From Niallia sp. Man26 (lineage in GTDB: Bacteria; Bacillota; Bacilli; Bacillales; Cytobacillaceae), in NCBI RefSeq assembly GCF_022049065.2, contig NZ_CP095744.1, positions 682,001 to 746,000 of the forward strand: DNA of 64,000 nucleotides. Reading direction: 5' to 3'. Positions within the stretch are counted from its first letter, which is position 1. Each line of letters opens with the position of its first letter. This document shows, one piece after another, positions 35,221 through 43,831 of the stretch. The translations under genes were made by a program, and so were the position numbers. The notes under the pieces are model-generated. The model was given only the letters and a program-made list of their open reading frames with translations. It was not told where the DNA came from and searched no databases.

Positions 35221-36390
35221 ATGATTACTGGTGATGCAGCATACATAAAAAGAATTAATCGCTCCTCAATTATAAGAAATATTATTAAAGAAGGTATGAT
35301 CTCACGAGCAGATTTGTCTAAGGTTACAGATTTAACGAGAGCGACCATTTCTGTTCAAGTGGCTGATCTTTTAGAGGAAGGTTTAATTGTCGAGACACAG
35401 CTTGAGCATAATTCAGTTGGCCGAAAACCAATTATGCTTTCCTTAAATGGAAGTGCAGGTTTTGCTCTTGGTATTGATTTGGATAGCGGCAAAATCTCCT
35501 TCATTCTTTCAGACCTTCTCGGCCAGCCAGTTTCCACTAAATCTGTTGAATTGAAAACCAATGATTACGCTAAGATTTTACATATCCTCATAGAGGAGAT
35601 AAAGAATTTCCAAGAAAATACGCCTGTAAGCGAATATGGAATTGTCGGTATTGTGATTGCTATTCACGGATTAGTATCAAAGGATGAAATTATACATTTC
35701 GTCCCTCGGCTTAACTGGAGCAACATCCATCTGAAAGAAGATTTAAAAAAGGAAATAGACATTCCTTTATATATAGAGAACAATGCTAATCTCTGTTCTT
35801 TTGCAGAAAGGGTCTATCAGCACCATGAAACTGACTATTTATTGTGTACAACTCTATACTCTGGTATTGGCATCGGTATGATGATGAATGATGAGTTTTT
35901 CCGTGGGTATGATGGCTTCGCTGGGGAAGCCGGCCATATGATTATCGTTCCTGGCGGAAAGCCCTGTAATTGTGGAAACATGGGCTGCTGGGAGAAGTAT
36001 GCTTCTGAAGCAAGTATATTTGAACAGCTTTCTTCAGCCAGAAATCTGGAGGATTTAACGTATGACCAAATCCAAGCTTGGATTGAAAGCGGCGACCAAG
36101 AGGTAATTGACTTAATGGAACAGCTTCTTTACTACCTTTCCATCGGTCTGAATAATTTAATTAACATGTACAATCCTGATACACTTGTGCTGGAAAGTGA
36201 ATTGCTGCATATCTATCCTGATTCGCTCGAAAAAATTAAAGCGAATCTGACCTCTTCCACCAGCCATTATCAAGGGCTGTTAATCTCCCCATTAGGAAAA
36301 GGTGCTGTAGTTTTAGGTGCGTGTGCATTAGCAATAAAAAACTTTCTCGATGTGCCAATGCTCAATTTTTCTCTTGAAAGCAATGCTTAA
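35221..36390 (+). CDS. ROK-family (NagC/XylR-type) transcription repressor
   Basis: 389 residues. N-terminal winged helix (residues 10-75, LSKVTDLTRATISVQVADLL as recognition region), then a sugar-kinase-like ROK domain. Zinc site His239, Cys249, Cys251 and Cys256 (CNCGNMGC) and the ROK signature DGFAGEAGHM are present. It is not a kinase if the kinase loop is degenerate, as usual in repressors with an HTH. ATG 35221 has GGAGG 5 nt before; the ATG at 35209 has none. Three matching 25-bp palindromes upstream of uxaC, the lar cluster and the transporter mark its likely regulon. The inducer is probably a hexuronate or a derivative. Confidence 0.88.
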   Translation: MITGDAAYIKRINRSSIIRNIIKEGMISRADLSKVTDLTRATISVQVADLLEEGLIVETQLEHNSVGRKPIMLSLNGSAGFALGIDLDSGKISFILSDLLGQPVSTKSVELKTNDYAKILHILIEEIKNFQENTPVSEYGIVGIVIAIHGLVSKDEIIHFVPRLNWSNIHLKEDLKKEIDIPLYIENNANLCSFAERVYQHHETDYLLCTTLYSGIGIGMMMNDEFFRGYDGFAGEAGHMIIVPGGKPCNCGNMGCWEKYASEASIFEQLSSARNLEDLTYDQIQAWIESGDQEVIDLMEQLLYYLSIGLNNLINMYNPDTLVLESELLHIYPDSLEKIKANLTSSTSHYQGLLISPLGKGAVVLGACALAIKNFLDVPMLNFSLESNA

Positions 36391-36394
36391 GACT

Positions 36395-36427
36395 AAACGA
36401 AGCCTCACCTAAGTTGGGGCTTCGTTT
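36395..36427 (+). terminator. Intrinsic terminator of the ROK gene
   Basis: Arms AAACGAAGCC (36395-36404) and GGCTTCGTTT (36418-36427), loop of 13 nt, then T-rich sequence. A second hairpin for the opposite strand follows at once. Confidence 0.75.
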
Positions 36428-36436
36428 GCTTTTGGC

Positions 36437-36465
36437 AAAAAAAAGATAGCTGCAATCCAGCTATC
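36437..36465 (-). terminator. Intrinsic terminator of the GPH transporter gene
   Basis: On the minus strand GATAGCTG pairs with its partner across a short loop (36445-36465), followed by eight T residues (36437-36444). Confidence 0.8.
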
Positions 36466-36475
36466 CTTCCCATAT

Positions 36476-37882
36476 TTATTTAGCAGCATTCCTTCTATCA
36501 GCAAGATCTTGTGCAAGCTGTAGCGTTTTCTTTTTGCTGAGCGGGTATAAGAATACAAGCAGCAAGAAAACTAGAAATAAAGAGCTTGCTGTCAACAATG
36601 TCGCAAGGGTATGAATGCCCTGCAACGTGCTTTCTGATTGCACGTCTAATGACGCACTATAACCAACTGCAGCAAGTGCCGTTCCACCTAATCCACCTGC
36701 AACTGCTTGCCCTACCTTTCGAGCAAATGAATAAATAGAGTAAATCGTCCCATCTTCCTTCATGCCTGTTATGAATTCATGATAATCAATTACATCTGTG
36801 ACAAATGCCCAAACAACAATCCCAAAGAACGAAAAACCAAACATTCCAACTGCAGAGATTGCAAGGAATTGACTAGCGCTAATATCTGATAAGAAATAGA
36901 GCAGCAAATAATCTATTACGGAAAGCAGCAAGCCTGCTGCTGCCACTTCTTTTTTCCCAAATCTTGCAACTAGCGGTTTTGCAATTACTATCGCAATAAA
37001 CATGGCAGCTGTCGCAATAAGCCCTGAAATACTTAATGCTTTTGCATTATCAAAATAATTTTTGAACAAATATACATCAACAGCTCCCTTTAACATAGAG
37101 CTCATAATAAAAACGAGTGAAGCAATAAGGATAATCAGAAGCGGCTTGTTTTTCCCTACCCCTTGTAATGTCCGTTTCAGCGAGGTTTTGCCTTCCTTTC
37201 TTGTCTCTGTAATACGTTCCGTTGACATCTTGTAACATGCCATATAACAGGATAGTGAAAGAACTGCAAAAATGATGGCTGCCATAAAAAAACGGCTAGG
37301 ATCTGCTTTATTATCGACAAATACAATTAACGGTCCTATCACGTTTACAATTAACCCAGCTAAAGTTGCCCCCATTGTTCGGAAACTTGACAGAGACGTA
37401 CGCTCGACAGGATCACTTGTAATGACAGAAGCCATTGATCCGTAAGGAATGTTTACCGTACTATACAATGTTCCCCATAAAATATATGTCACAAAGGCAT
37501 ATGCTTCATAAAAGCCTGTTGACATGCCGGGAATATGTATAAACATCAACACTCCTGAAAACACGAGAGGAAAAGACATTCTGAAAATCCATGGTTTGAA
37601 CTTTCCATTTTTACTTGGCTTTCTCGTGTCAATAAAACGGCCCCATGTTACGTCTGCAACTGCATCCCAAAGACGCGCAATAAGGAAAATCGTTCCTACC
37701 ATTGCAGGACTTAGACCAAAGACATCTGTGTAATACACCATTAAAAACGAACCTACTAGTATAAAAAAGAAATCATTGCCAAAATCACCAAATAAATAAC
37801 CTAACTGATCTTTAACTCCAAATTTTTGTACTTTCCTGTCTACATCTGGTATTACTAGCTCTCTGTTTGTTTGAGCCATCAT
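36476..37882 (-). CDS. GPH-family (glycoside-pentoside-hexuronide) sodium/proton symporter
   Basis: About 468 residues with twelve membrane segments. Opening GYLFGDFGNDFFFILVGSFL, the loop DAVADVTWGRFIDTRKPSKNGKFKPW (residues about 70-95, shown in part) and AFVTDVIDYHEFITGMKEDG are typical of YicJ/UidB/YjmB-like carriers, which import glucuronides and hexuronates. In B. subtilis the uxa/uxu operon contains the related YjmB. The start is ATG 37882 or 37879 after GGAGGG; the longer frame to 37948 lacks a ribosome site. A ROK operator and a cre-like box lie upstream. Confidence 0.87.
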   Translation of the reverse strand: MMAQTNRELVIPDVDRKVQKFGVKDQLGYLFGDFGNDFFFILVGSFLMVYYTDVFGLSPAMVGTIFLIARLWDAVADVTWGRFIDTRKPSKNGKFKPWIFRMSFPLVFSGVLMFIHIPGMSTGFYEAYAFVTYILWGTLYSTVNIPYGSMASVITSDPVERTSLSSFRTMGATLAGLIVNVIGPLIVFVDNKADPSRFFMAAIIFAVLSLSCYMACYKMSTERITETRKEGKTSLKRTLQGVGKNKPLLIILIASLVFIMSSMLKGAVDVYLFKNYFDNAKALSISGLIATAAMFIAIVIAKPLVARFGKKEVAAAGLLLSVIDYLLLYFLSDISASQFLAISAVGMFGFSFFGIVVWAFVTDVIDYHEFITGMKEDGTIYSIYSFARKVGQAVAGGLGGTALAAVGYSASLDVQSESTLQGIHTLATLLTASSLFLVFLLLVFLYPLSKKKTLQLAQDLADRRNAAK

Positions 37883-38090
37883 TATCCCTCCAACAGAATT
37901 GTAATTATAAGACGGAAATTTCAAATAAATCAGTCGGTGCTTATGCAATTATCTTTAGATGTGCTGTAAGCTATGAACATTCAATCCGTTGTTAGCATAG
38001 AAAAACATTATTCCTCCCCTCTGCTTCACTATTTGTAACCCCTTACATTTCATAAAACACACTAGACCAAACTAACTGATGATGCCATAA

Positions 38091-38115
38091 TTAATTTGTT
38101 TAATGAACTAATTAA
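38091..38115. promoter_or_regulatory. ROK-repressor operator, site 3 (GPH transporter)
   Basis: 25-bp palindrome: TTAATTTGTTTA, centre A, TGAACTAATTAA (10 of 12 pairs match). About 210 bp upstream of the transporter start. Its left arm is identical to that of site 1. Confidence 0.75.
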
Positions 38116-38164
38116 TTGGTCGTTATTAGATTAACACCCTCTAACTCGTTCGTCAAACACTTTT

Positions 38165-38178
38165 TGAAAGCGCTTTTT
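38165..38178. promoter_or_regulatory. cre-like (CcpA) box
   Basis: TGAAAGCGCTTTTT, 13 of 14 consensus positions. Lies in the 341-bp gap (37883-38223) between the transporter gene and the iron locus, 50 bp beyond the operator. Apart from these sites and the next terminator, I see nothing else in the gap. Confidence 0.5.
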
Positions 38179-38191
38179 TAAATTTTTATAC

Positions 38192-38225
38192 AAAAAAGAA
38201 CGATGCTTTTAAAAAGCATCGGTTC
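38192..38225 (-). terminator. Intrinsic terminator of the feu operon
   Basis: On the minus strand, GAACCGATGCTTTT pairs with AAAAGCATCGTTC, then TTTTTT. Directly overlaps the end of the last gene. Confidence 0.85.
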
Positions 38226-38958
38226 ATTTCTTATATAGCCAGCGCAATGCCACCATAAATTGCTCAATAAAGTATTCCCGCTGGTGATTAGCAGCTTGCC
38301 TTACTTCAAAAAGCAGCTGCTGCTGAGAAAATCCCTTTCGTTCAAGGATGCCATTCGCATTTTGCACAGACTGAACCATTTCCTGCTGTATATTCGTTTT
38401 TCCTTTTCCTTCTTCACTGCCAACATATAAATACAGCTTCTTTTTCTCAGGAGAGCACTCTTCATTCTCTAAAAATTCGAGCATATTTGGAAACCATAAG
38501 GATGGGGATAGTAGACCGTACTTCCCGATTACCTCACTGGTAGAAAACAAGGCAAACAGCGTAATTAGTCCTCCTAAAGAAGCTCCGAGCATACCCGTTT
38601 CCTTCATATCAGGTATTGTGCGGAATTGACTATCTATATATGCTTTAATAGACTCTTCCCAAGTATGCAAATATTCTTTTCCTTCCCCCTTAAAATCTGG
38701 GAAGGCTGGTACTAAACTCTCCGCAGGCCATGGAGTATATTCACGAAGTCTATCAACAGGCTCCATTCCAATAAGAATCACTTCTTTGATTTCATTTACT
38801 TGATAAGACTCTTTTAACTTAGCCAAATTACTGGAGAATAAATAGTGTCCATCATGCACATAAACGGCAGGATAATGCTGATCTGTTTGATAGTAGCTTG
38901 GAGGCAAGCAGATGTACAGCTTCCTGCCGCCAACTGTTTTTTCAATTAACTCTTCCAT
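38224..38958 (-). CDS. ybbA: Siderophore esterase-like alpha/beta hydrolase, YbbA-like
   Basis: 244-residue esterase-D-type hydrolase. Nucleophile Ser127 in GASLGG; FLIG-type core strands are visible, and a C-terminal HQREYF carries the likely catalytic histidine. Last gene of the operon feuA-feuB-feuC-ybbA, as in B. subtilis, and 9 bp after feuC. Probable role: hydrolysis of the trilactone of bacillibactin or enterobactin to release iron in the cytoplasm; the B. subtilis YbbA itself is only putative. Confidence 0.8.
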   Translation of the reverse strand: MEELIEKTVGGRKLYICLPPSYYQTDQHYPAVYVHDGHYLFSSNLAKLKESYQVNEIKEVILIGMEPVDRLREYTPWPAESLVPAFPDFKGEGKEYLHTWEESIKAYIDSQFRTIPDMKETGMLGASLGGLITLFALFSTSEVIGKYGLLSPSLWFPNMLEFLENEECSPEKKKLYLYVGSEEGKGKTNIQQEMVQSVQNANGILERKGFSQQQLLFEVRQAANHQREYFIEQFMVALRWLYKK

Positions 38959-38967
38959 TCTTGCCTC

Positions 38968-39984
38968 CTAAACTTTTGCTTTTACTAATAAAAAGATGAA
39001 ATATGGTGCTCCGATAATGCTTAGTATAATACCTACAGATATTTCTGCCGGTGCGACAACGCTTCTGCCGATATAATCAGCTACTGTCAAAAGCAGCATG
39101 CCGACAAGCCCGCAAACTATCAAGGAATGACGGTTCTTCAATCCAACTAGAAGCCTAGCGATATGAGGACAGATTAGTCCAATAAATCCAATGCTTCCGG
39201 AAACTGCCACACATGAACTTACTAATATAACGGCACCTGCCATCAACAGCCACTTCTCCTTCTCCACTTGTATGCCAAGACCTTTCATGACATTTTCTTG
39301 GAGGCGGAATAAATCGAGCTTGTAAGCTTTAAAGAGGATGAAGGGTACGACAAGTAAAAACCATGGAAGTATGGAAATGACATATGTCCATGTAGCATTA
39401 TAGATGGTCCCATTAAGCCAAACAGTTGCCATTTCAAAGTCCTGTGCTTTCATCTTTAGAGACAGAAACATGGACAGTGATCCAAACCCTGTGCTGATTG
39501 CAATTCCTGTTAAGAGCAGCCTTTGGGAATCAAGGCCGCTAATTCTGTTCCATGCTAACAGGAATATAATCGTAGCAGCAAACAATCCGCCGATTAAACC
39601 AATCAGTGGCATTAACAGCTTCATCAGGAGCTGATCGCCAGAGAAATTTCCTTGAAAAAGGAGCATATATGCAACAATAAAAGCTCCCGCTCCACTGTTT
39701 ATACCAAGAATGGCCGGATCTGCAAGTCCATTTTTTGTAATGCCTTGAAGGACCGCACCGCCAACACCAAGGCCAAAGCCAATCAGCAAGGCAAGCACAA
39801 GTCTTGGCAGCCTTAATTCAAATAGTACTAAATCAATATCCTCCTGCGGACGTATGCGGAACAAACTTTCATAAAACTGCGAGAAGGTGATAGGATACAC
39901 GCCATTTGTGATGCTGTAATAACCGGCTGCTAGGATAAGGACAAGCAGAACAAATACGGTTATGTAAAATCTTTTGTTAAACAC
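38968..39984 (-). CDS. feuC: Ferric siderophore ABC permease FeuC
   Basis: 338 residues, FecCD family, nine or ten membrane segments. GVGGAVLQGITKNGLADPAILGINSGAG (in part) and SGSIGFIGLICPHIARLLVG are the family signatures, the latter being the ATPase-contact loop. Overlaps feuB by 8 bp. Pairs with FeuB to import the ferric catecholate siderophore; the ATPase (YusV in B. subtilis) is not encoded here. Confidence 0.9.
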   Translation of the reverse strand: MFNKRFYITVFVLLVLILAAGYYSITNGVYPITFSQFYESLFRIRPQEDIDLVLFELRLPRLVLALLIGFGLGVGGAVLQGITKNGLADPAILGINSGAGAFIVAYMLLFQGNFSGDQLLMKLLMPLIGLIGGLFAATIIFLLAWNRISGLDSQRLLLTGIAISTGFGSLSMFLSLKMKAQDFEMATVWLNGTIYNATWTYVISILPWFLLVVPFILFKAYKLDLFRLQENVMKGLGIQVEKEKWLLMAGAVILVSSCVAVSGSIGFIGLICPHIARLLVGLKNRHSLIVCGLVGMLLLTVADYIGRSVVAPAEISVGIILSIIGAPYFIFLLVKAKV

Positions 39985-40987
39985 GCTGATCGCCTCCTCC
40001 CTTTCGCTTAATTAAATAGAGAAAGAAAGGAACACCGATGAAGGATGTAATGATGCCAATCGGTGTTTCAAATGGATAATTGACAAACCTGCTGATCACA
40101 TCACAGAAAACTAAAAATACTCCGCCTAATATGCCGGCACACGGGATAACGGCCCGATAGTCACTTCCGACAAGATATCTTGTGATATGGGGAATAATCA
40201 GTCCGATAAAGCCAATTTTCCCGACTAATGCCACTGATATTCCTGTCATTAAGCCGACAGCTGCCATAGATAACAGCTGAATCCATCTTGTCTTTTGTCC
40301 CAAGCCTGTTGCGAGATCCTTGCCTAAAGACAGGATTGTCACTGATTTTGATAAAAACATCGATATAATAATTCCAACTAAGGCAAATGGAATAACAAAC
40401 GTTAATAAAGGTGAATCGATTTGATGAAGCCTCGCATTATACCAAAAGCTCATTGTTTGGGAAACTTGGAAATAGGAGGCGAGACTGGAGGATACACCGC
40501 TTAAAAAAGTTCCGATAATCGTCCCGATTATCGCAAGCTTGACTGGCGAATAGCCGTTTTTCACGAATGCTGCCAAGCCCATTACAAGTGCGACACCAAA
40601 CAGTGATCCAAAAAATGAAAGACATAATAGCTGAAAGGAAGATAAATTAGGCAAAAAGATAAATGAAATGGTAATAAAAAAAGCAGAGCCGTCTGTCACT
40701 CCCATTATGGATGGAGATGCTAAATAATTTCTTGTGATGCCTTGCATTAATGCTCCCGAAACAGCTAATAGTATCCCAATCAGTAAGGCACCAACTGCTC
40801 TTGGTATTCTTGAACTCCTCACGATTGTCTGCTGCATATTATCTGGATCATAATGGAAAACAGCTGCAAAAATATCCTTAAAGGATGTGTCTGTTGCACC
40901 ATATCGGATGGAAAGAAGCGTAACGAGCGCAAACAAGATTGGAGATAATATAATAATTAAATGGGTTGCCAGTTTTTTTTGATACAT
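39977..40987 (-). CDS. feuB: Ferric siderophore ABC permease FeuB
   Basis: 336 residues, FecCD family. Contains VSGALMQGITRNYLASPSIM and GKIGFIGLIIPHITRYLVGS. Coupled to feuC by overlap. Separated from feuA by a 60-bp gap with a strong hairpin. With FeuA and FeuC it forms a bacillibactin/enterobactin-type uptake system at the membrane. Confidence 0.9.
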   Translation of the reverse strand: MYQKKLATHLIIILSPILFALVTLLSIRYGATDTSFKDIFAAVFHYDPDNMQQTIVRSSRIPRAVGALLIGILLAVSGALMQGITRNYLASPSIMGVTDGSAFFITISFIFLPNLSSFQLLCLSFFGSLFGVALVMGLAAFVKNGYSPVKLAIIGTIIGTFLSGVSSSLASYFQVSQTMSFWYNARLHQIDSPLLTFVIPFALVGIIISMFLSKSVTILSLGKDLATGLGQKTRWIQLLSMAAVGLMTGISVALVGKIGFIGLIIPHITRYLVGSDYRAVIPCAGILGGVFLVFCDVISRFVNYPFETPIGIITSFIGVPFFLYLIKRKGGGDQRV

Positions 40988-41010
40988 ACATATTCACCTT
41001 ATATACAATT

Positions 41011-41041
41011 AGTACTTGTCCAGGAGTTCTGGACAAGTACT
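41011..41041. other. Hairpin between feuA and feuB
   Basis: Perfect 13-bp stem AGTACTTGTCCAG / complement with a 5-nt loop, without a T-run on the minus strand. Such structures after the binding-protein gene of ABC operons commonly stabilise that part of the mRNA or partly stop transcription, giving more binding protein than permease. Confidence 0.7.
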
Positions 41042-41047
41042 GTTATT

Positions 41048-42004
41048 TTACAGCCCTAATTCTTTCTTAAATGCTGCTAGGAAGTTTGTTTTACTCCAAG
41101 CAGTACCGCCTGCTGCCATTGGGTCAATTGCATTTACATATACATGTCCGTCTTTAACTGCATTCAAGTTTGTCCAAATAGCATTGCTTTCGAAATCCTT
41201 CAAAGCGTCTTTATTCTCTTGATTTTCAGATTCCTCAAATTGCACAAACAAGTAATCAGGATTCATTTCAGCCAGCTTTTCCAATGAGATTTGTTCTTGG
41301 GCTTTAGCTGCTTTTACTTCTTCTGGTACTGTAAGTCCTAAATCAGTGTAAAGTACTGGATTGAAATACACACTCTCTGGGTATACAAAAATGCTACCGC
41401 TGCGAATTCTGACCATTACAACTTCTTTATCAGCAATTTTTTCCGCAACTGCTGTCTTTGTTTCCTTTACACTTGCTTCGTAATCAGAAATGTACTTTTC
41501 AGCTTCCGCTGTTTTACCCGTAATCTCTGCCAAAACAAGCAGATTATCCTTCCAATGAGTAGAAATATGGGAAATCGGAATCATTGGTGCGACTTTATTT
41601 AAGCTTTCCACGACATCTGCTTGAAACTTGCTTGTTCCAAGAATGACATCCGGTTTTAATTGCAAGAGCTTCTCTGTGCTCGGCTGGAATTTGTCACCAA
41701 TTTCTTGAGCCTCAGACATGGAATCTCCTAAAAATGCAGGAAACTCGCCACCAGTTGCTACTGCTCCTACTGGTTTAACTCCTAACACAGCTGCATCTTC
41801 CATTGCTTCCTGACTTGCTGTAACAATTTTAGTACTATTGCTTGGAATTTCATATTCTTTATCTAAAAATGCAATTGTTTTTGTCGTATCAGCACTTGCT
41901 TCCTCTGCAGGTTTTTCACTGCTACCTGCAGACTCTTCTTTTCCGCAGGCAGCTGCAATTACAAGCAGGATACCTAACATTATAATAAATGCATATTTTT
42001 TCAC
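41048..42004 (-). CDS. feuA: Ferric siderophore-binding lipoprotein FeuA
   Basis: 318 residues. Lipoprotein signal ending AAA-Cys20. Periplasmic-binding-protein class III fold: two lobes joined by a long helix, with TASQEAMEDAAVLGVKPVGAVAT-like opening (shown in part) and QFEESENQENKDAL and NAIDPMAAGGTAWSKTNFLA near the end. Captures ferric catecholate siderophore outside the membrane. First gene of the feu operon, after btr, with a Fur box upstream. Confidence 0.9.
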   Translation of the reverse strand: MKKYAFIIMLGILLVIAAACGKEESAGSSEKPAEEASADTTKTIAFLDKEYEIPSNSTKIVTASQEAMEDAAVLGVKPVGAVATGGEFPAFLGDSMSEAQEIGDKFQPSTEKLLQLKPDVILGTSKFQADVVESLNKVAPMIPISHISTHWKDNLLVLAEITGKTAEAEKYISDYEASVKETKTAVAEKIADKEVVMVRIRSGSIFVYPESVYFNPVLYTDLGLTVPEEVKAAKAQEQISLEKLAEMNPDYLFVQFEESENQENKDALKDFESNAIWTNLNAVKDGHVYVNAIDPMAAGGTAWSKTNFLAAFKKELGL

Positions 42005-42034
42005 GAAGATCTTCCCCTTTTATATAGTCTAATT

Positions 42035-42053
42035 GATATTGATAACCACTTTC
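42035..42053. promoter_or_regulatory. Fur box, likely (feuA promoter)
   Basis: GATATTGATAACCACTTTC matches the 19-bp Fur consensus at about 15 of 19 positions. About 35 bp upstream of feuA. Predicts iron repression. Confidence 0.6.
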
Positions 42054-42093
42054 AATTAGGATTATACAAAACTATCTTTTATTGGAACATGGA

Positions 42094-43710
42094 TTATTTC
42101 CTCTCATTTACTTGTACTTTTTCCGTAATCAATTCTAATAGATTATGAATAACACGAAGATGAGAGCTTGCAGAGCATTCATTCCAAGGATCTGATTGGA
42201 TGTAATAAACTTGCTGGCGTTTCACAGCTTCAATATTGTTCCAATGCACCGATGTCCTGACAGTCTCCCAATGTTTTAGCGTTTCCTCATCCTGGCGTAT
42301 ATTCATTAAAAGGAAATCTGGCTGCATTTCCATAACAGTATCTATTGATATTTGTTCATTATGCTTCCATTTGTCTTTCTCTTGTGCAGAGCCTATCTGC
42401 AGCTCTTCATAGATTACTTCTATAATGGTTCTAGAGCGGTTTAAATAGTAATTATCCTTGAAAAGACTGATGACTAGTCCTTTTTTTCCGCTTAAATATG
42501 GAGCTAGCTGCGCAGATGCACTTAATGCCTGATTTTCATAGAAATCCATCCAATCCTTTGCTTCTTTTGTGCAGTTCAAATATTCTGCTATCTGAAAAAA
42601 CTGATCTTTCCAATTGTCCTGCTCTGAATAATAAAAGACAGGAGCAATTTTAGCTAATTCTGCTTTTTCGTCAGCAGTTATTTCCTGTTTCGCTATAATT
42701 AGATGGGGCTTTGCCCTCTTTAGCTTCACAATGTTTTTGCGCCATTCTGTATGCTTTCGATAAGACTCGAGATGGAAGATAATATCATCTTTGTACTGCT
42801 CATAATAATCAAGCGTCCATTTCGGATGAATGGGGGCTGCATATGGAAGTATTTGCAACGCCAGCAGATGTCCTGTTGTTGCGAAATCATAGGAAGCTAT
42901 TTTTCTATGTCTTTTCTCCCGATATGCCGATGGAGAAATGCCGACAGCTTGTTTAAACTTTCTGCTTAAGTAGAATTCATCCGCATAGCCGACAGAACTG
43001 GCAATAGAACGAATGCTGTCTTTTGTCATCAGCAATAGTTGTTTAGCTTTATTTACACGTAATCTCGTAATATAATCGCTTATCGTAATACCGTATTGTT
43101 TTTTAAACATTTCTGAGTAATATTTAGGACTAAGCTCTGCCTGCTGTGCCAGCATATCAATCTTTAAGCGTTCATGAAAATGAGCTTCCATATACCTTTT
43201 TGTTTCCTCGATTGCTAAGAGAGTATCATTAGGTGTGTCGTGCTTTTTATAGGACAATAAATGAAAGAATACTTCATCAAGCCTGGCTCTCTGCAGAAAA
43301 TGGAGGTAAGGGGTGTCCTCCCCTTCAAGGCGATACATTTCCTCTATTAGTACTGCCGCCTCTTGATGATAAGGTATTACCTGCTGCTGCATACATGCCA
43401 AGCTGTCTAAGTAGGGCTGAATCTCTTCCTCCTTGTCTTTCAGAAAAACTTGAAAGGAAATAAGATAATAATCTACATCACTAGCAAATGTAAGTTTATA
43501 TGTACTGCTTGGCGGGATGACGAGGAGCTGGTGGCTGGCAAATTGCTTCACTTCTTTATTGATCGTAATGGTTCCTCTGCCAGTCTGAATATATATTAAA
43601 TCGAAATAAGACGTAATTTTATTTTCCTTGCTTTGCTTGTGAATGCGCTTGATGCTCTTCAAGTCTAAATAGAAATTTTTCCAAATATTATTATTTTTTA
43701 TGATTGCCAC
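42094..43710 (-). CDS. btr: AraC-type activator with siderophore-binding domain (Btr)
   Basis: 538 residues (B. subtilis Btr 529). N-terminal cupin-like region, AraC DNA-binding domain in the middle (about 165-270, LKIDMLAQQAELSPKYYSEM and DSIRSIASSVGYADEFYLSR), then a C-terminal FeuA-like binding domain (about 275-535) with DYYEQYKDDIIFHLESYRKH and QISIDTVMEMQPDFLLMNI. Btr senses the siderophore in the cytoplasm and activates the feu operon. Gene order btr-feuABC-ybbA is as in B. subtilis. Confidence 0.88.
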   Translation of the reverse strand: MAIIKNNNIWKNFYLDLKSIKRIHKQSKENKITSYFDLIYIQTGRGTITINKEVKQFASHQLLVIPPSSTYKLTFASDVDYYLISFQVFLKDKEEEIQPYLDSLACMQQQVIPYHQEAAVLIEEMYRLEGEDTPYLHFLQRARLDEVFFHLLSYKKHDTPNDTLLAIEETKRYMEAHFHERLKIDMLAQQAELSPKYYSEMFKKQYGITISDYITRLRVNKAKQLLLMTKDSIRSIASSVGYADEFYLSRKFKQAVGISPSAYREKRHRKIASYDFATTGHLLALQILPYAAPIHPKWTLDYYEQYKDDIIFHLESYRKHTEWRKNIVKLKRAKPHLIIAKQEITADEKAELAKIAPVFYYSEQDNWKDQFFQIAEYLNCTKEAKDWMDFYENQALSASAQLAPYLSGKKGLVISLFKDNYYLNRSRTIIEVIYEELQIGSAQEKDKWKHNEQISIDTVMEMQPDFLLMNIRQDEETLKHWETVRTSVHWNNIEAVKRQQVYYIQSDPWNECSASSHLRVIHNLLELITEKVQVNERK

Positions 43711-43746
43711 TTGTTTTCCTCACCAGTTCCCTTTAAAATATTTGAT

Positions 43747-43765
43747 GATATTGATAATCATTTTC
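43747..43765. promoter_or_regulatory. Fur box (btr / esterase intergenic)
   Basis: GATATTGATAATCATTTTC matches the 19-bp Fur consensus at 17 of 19 positions. In the 121-bp region between divergent btr and the esterase gene, so it may repress both under iron sufficiency. Confidence 0.75.
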
Positions 43766-43831
43766 ATTAATAATACCAAAATTTAACCAATTAATAAAGA
43801 TAGCCTGCACTTAAATGAAACGGAGGAAAGT

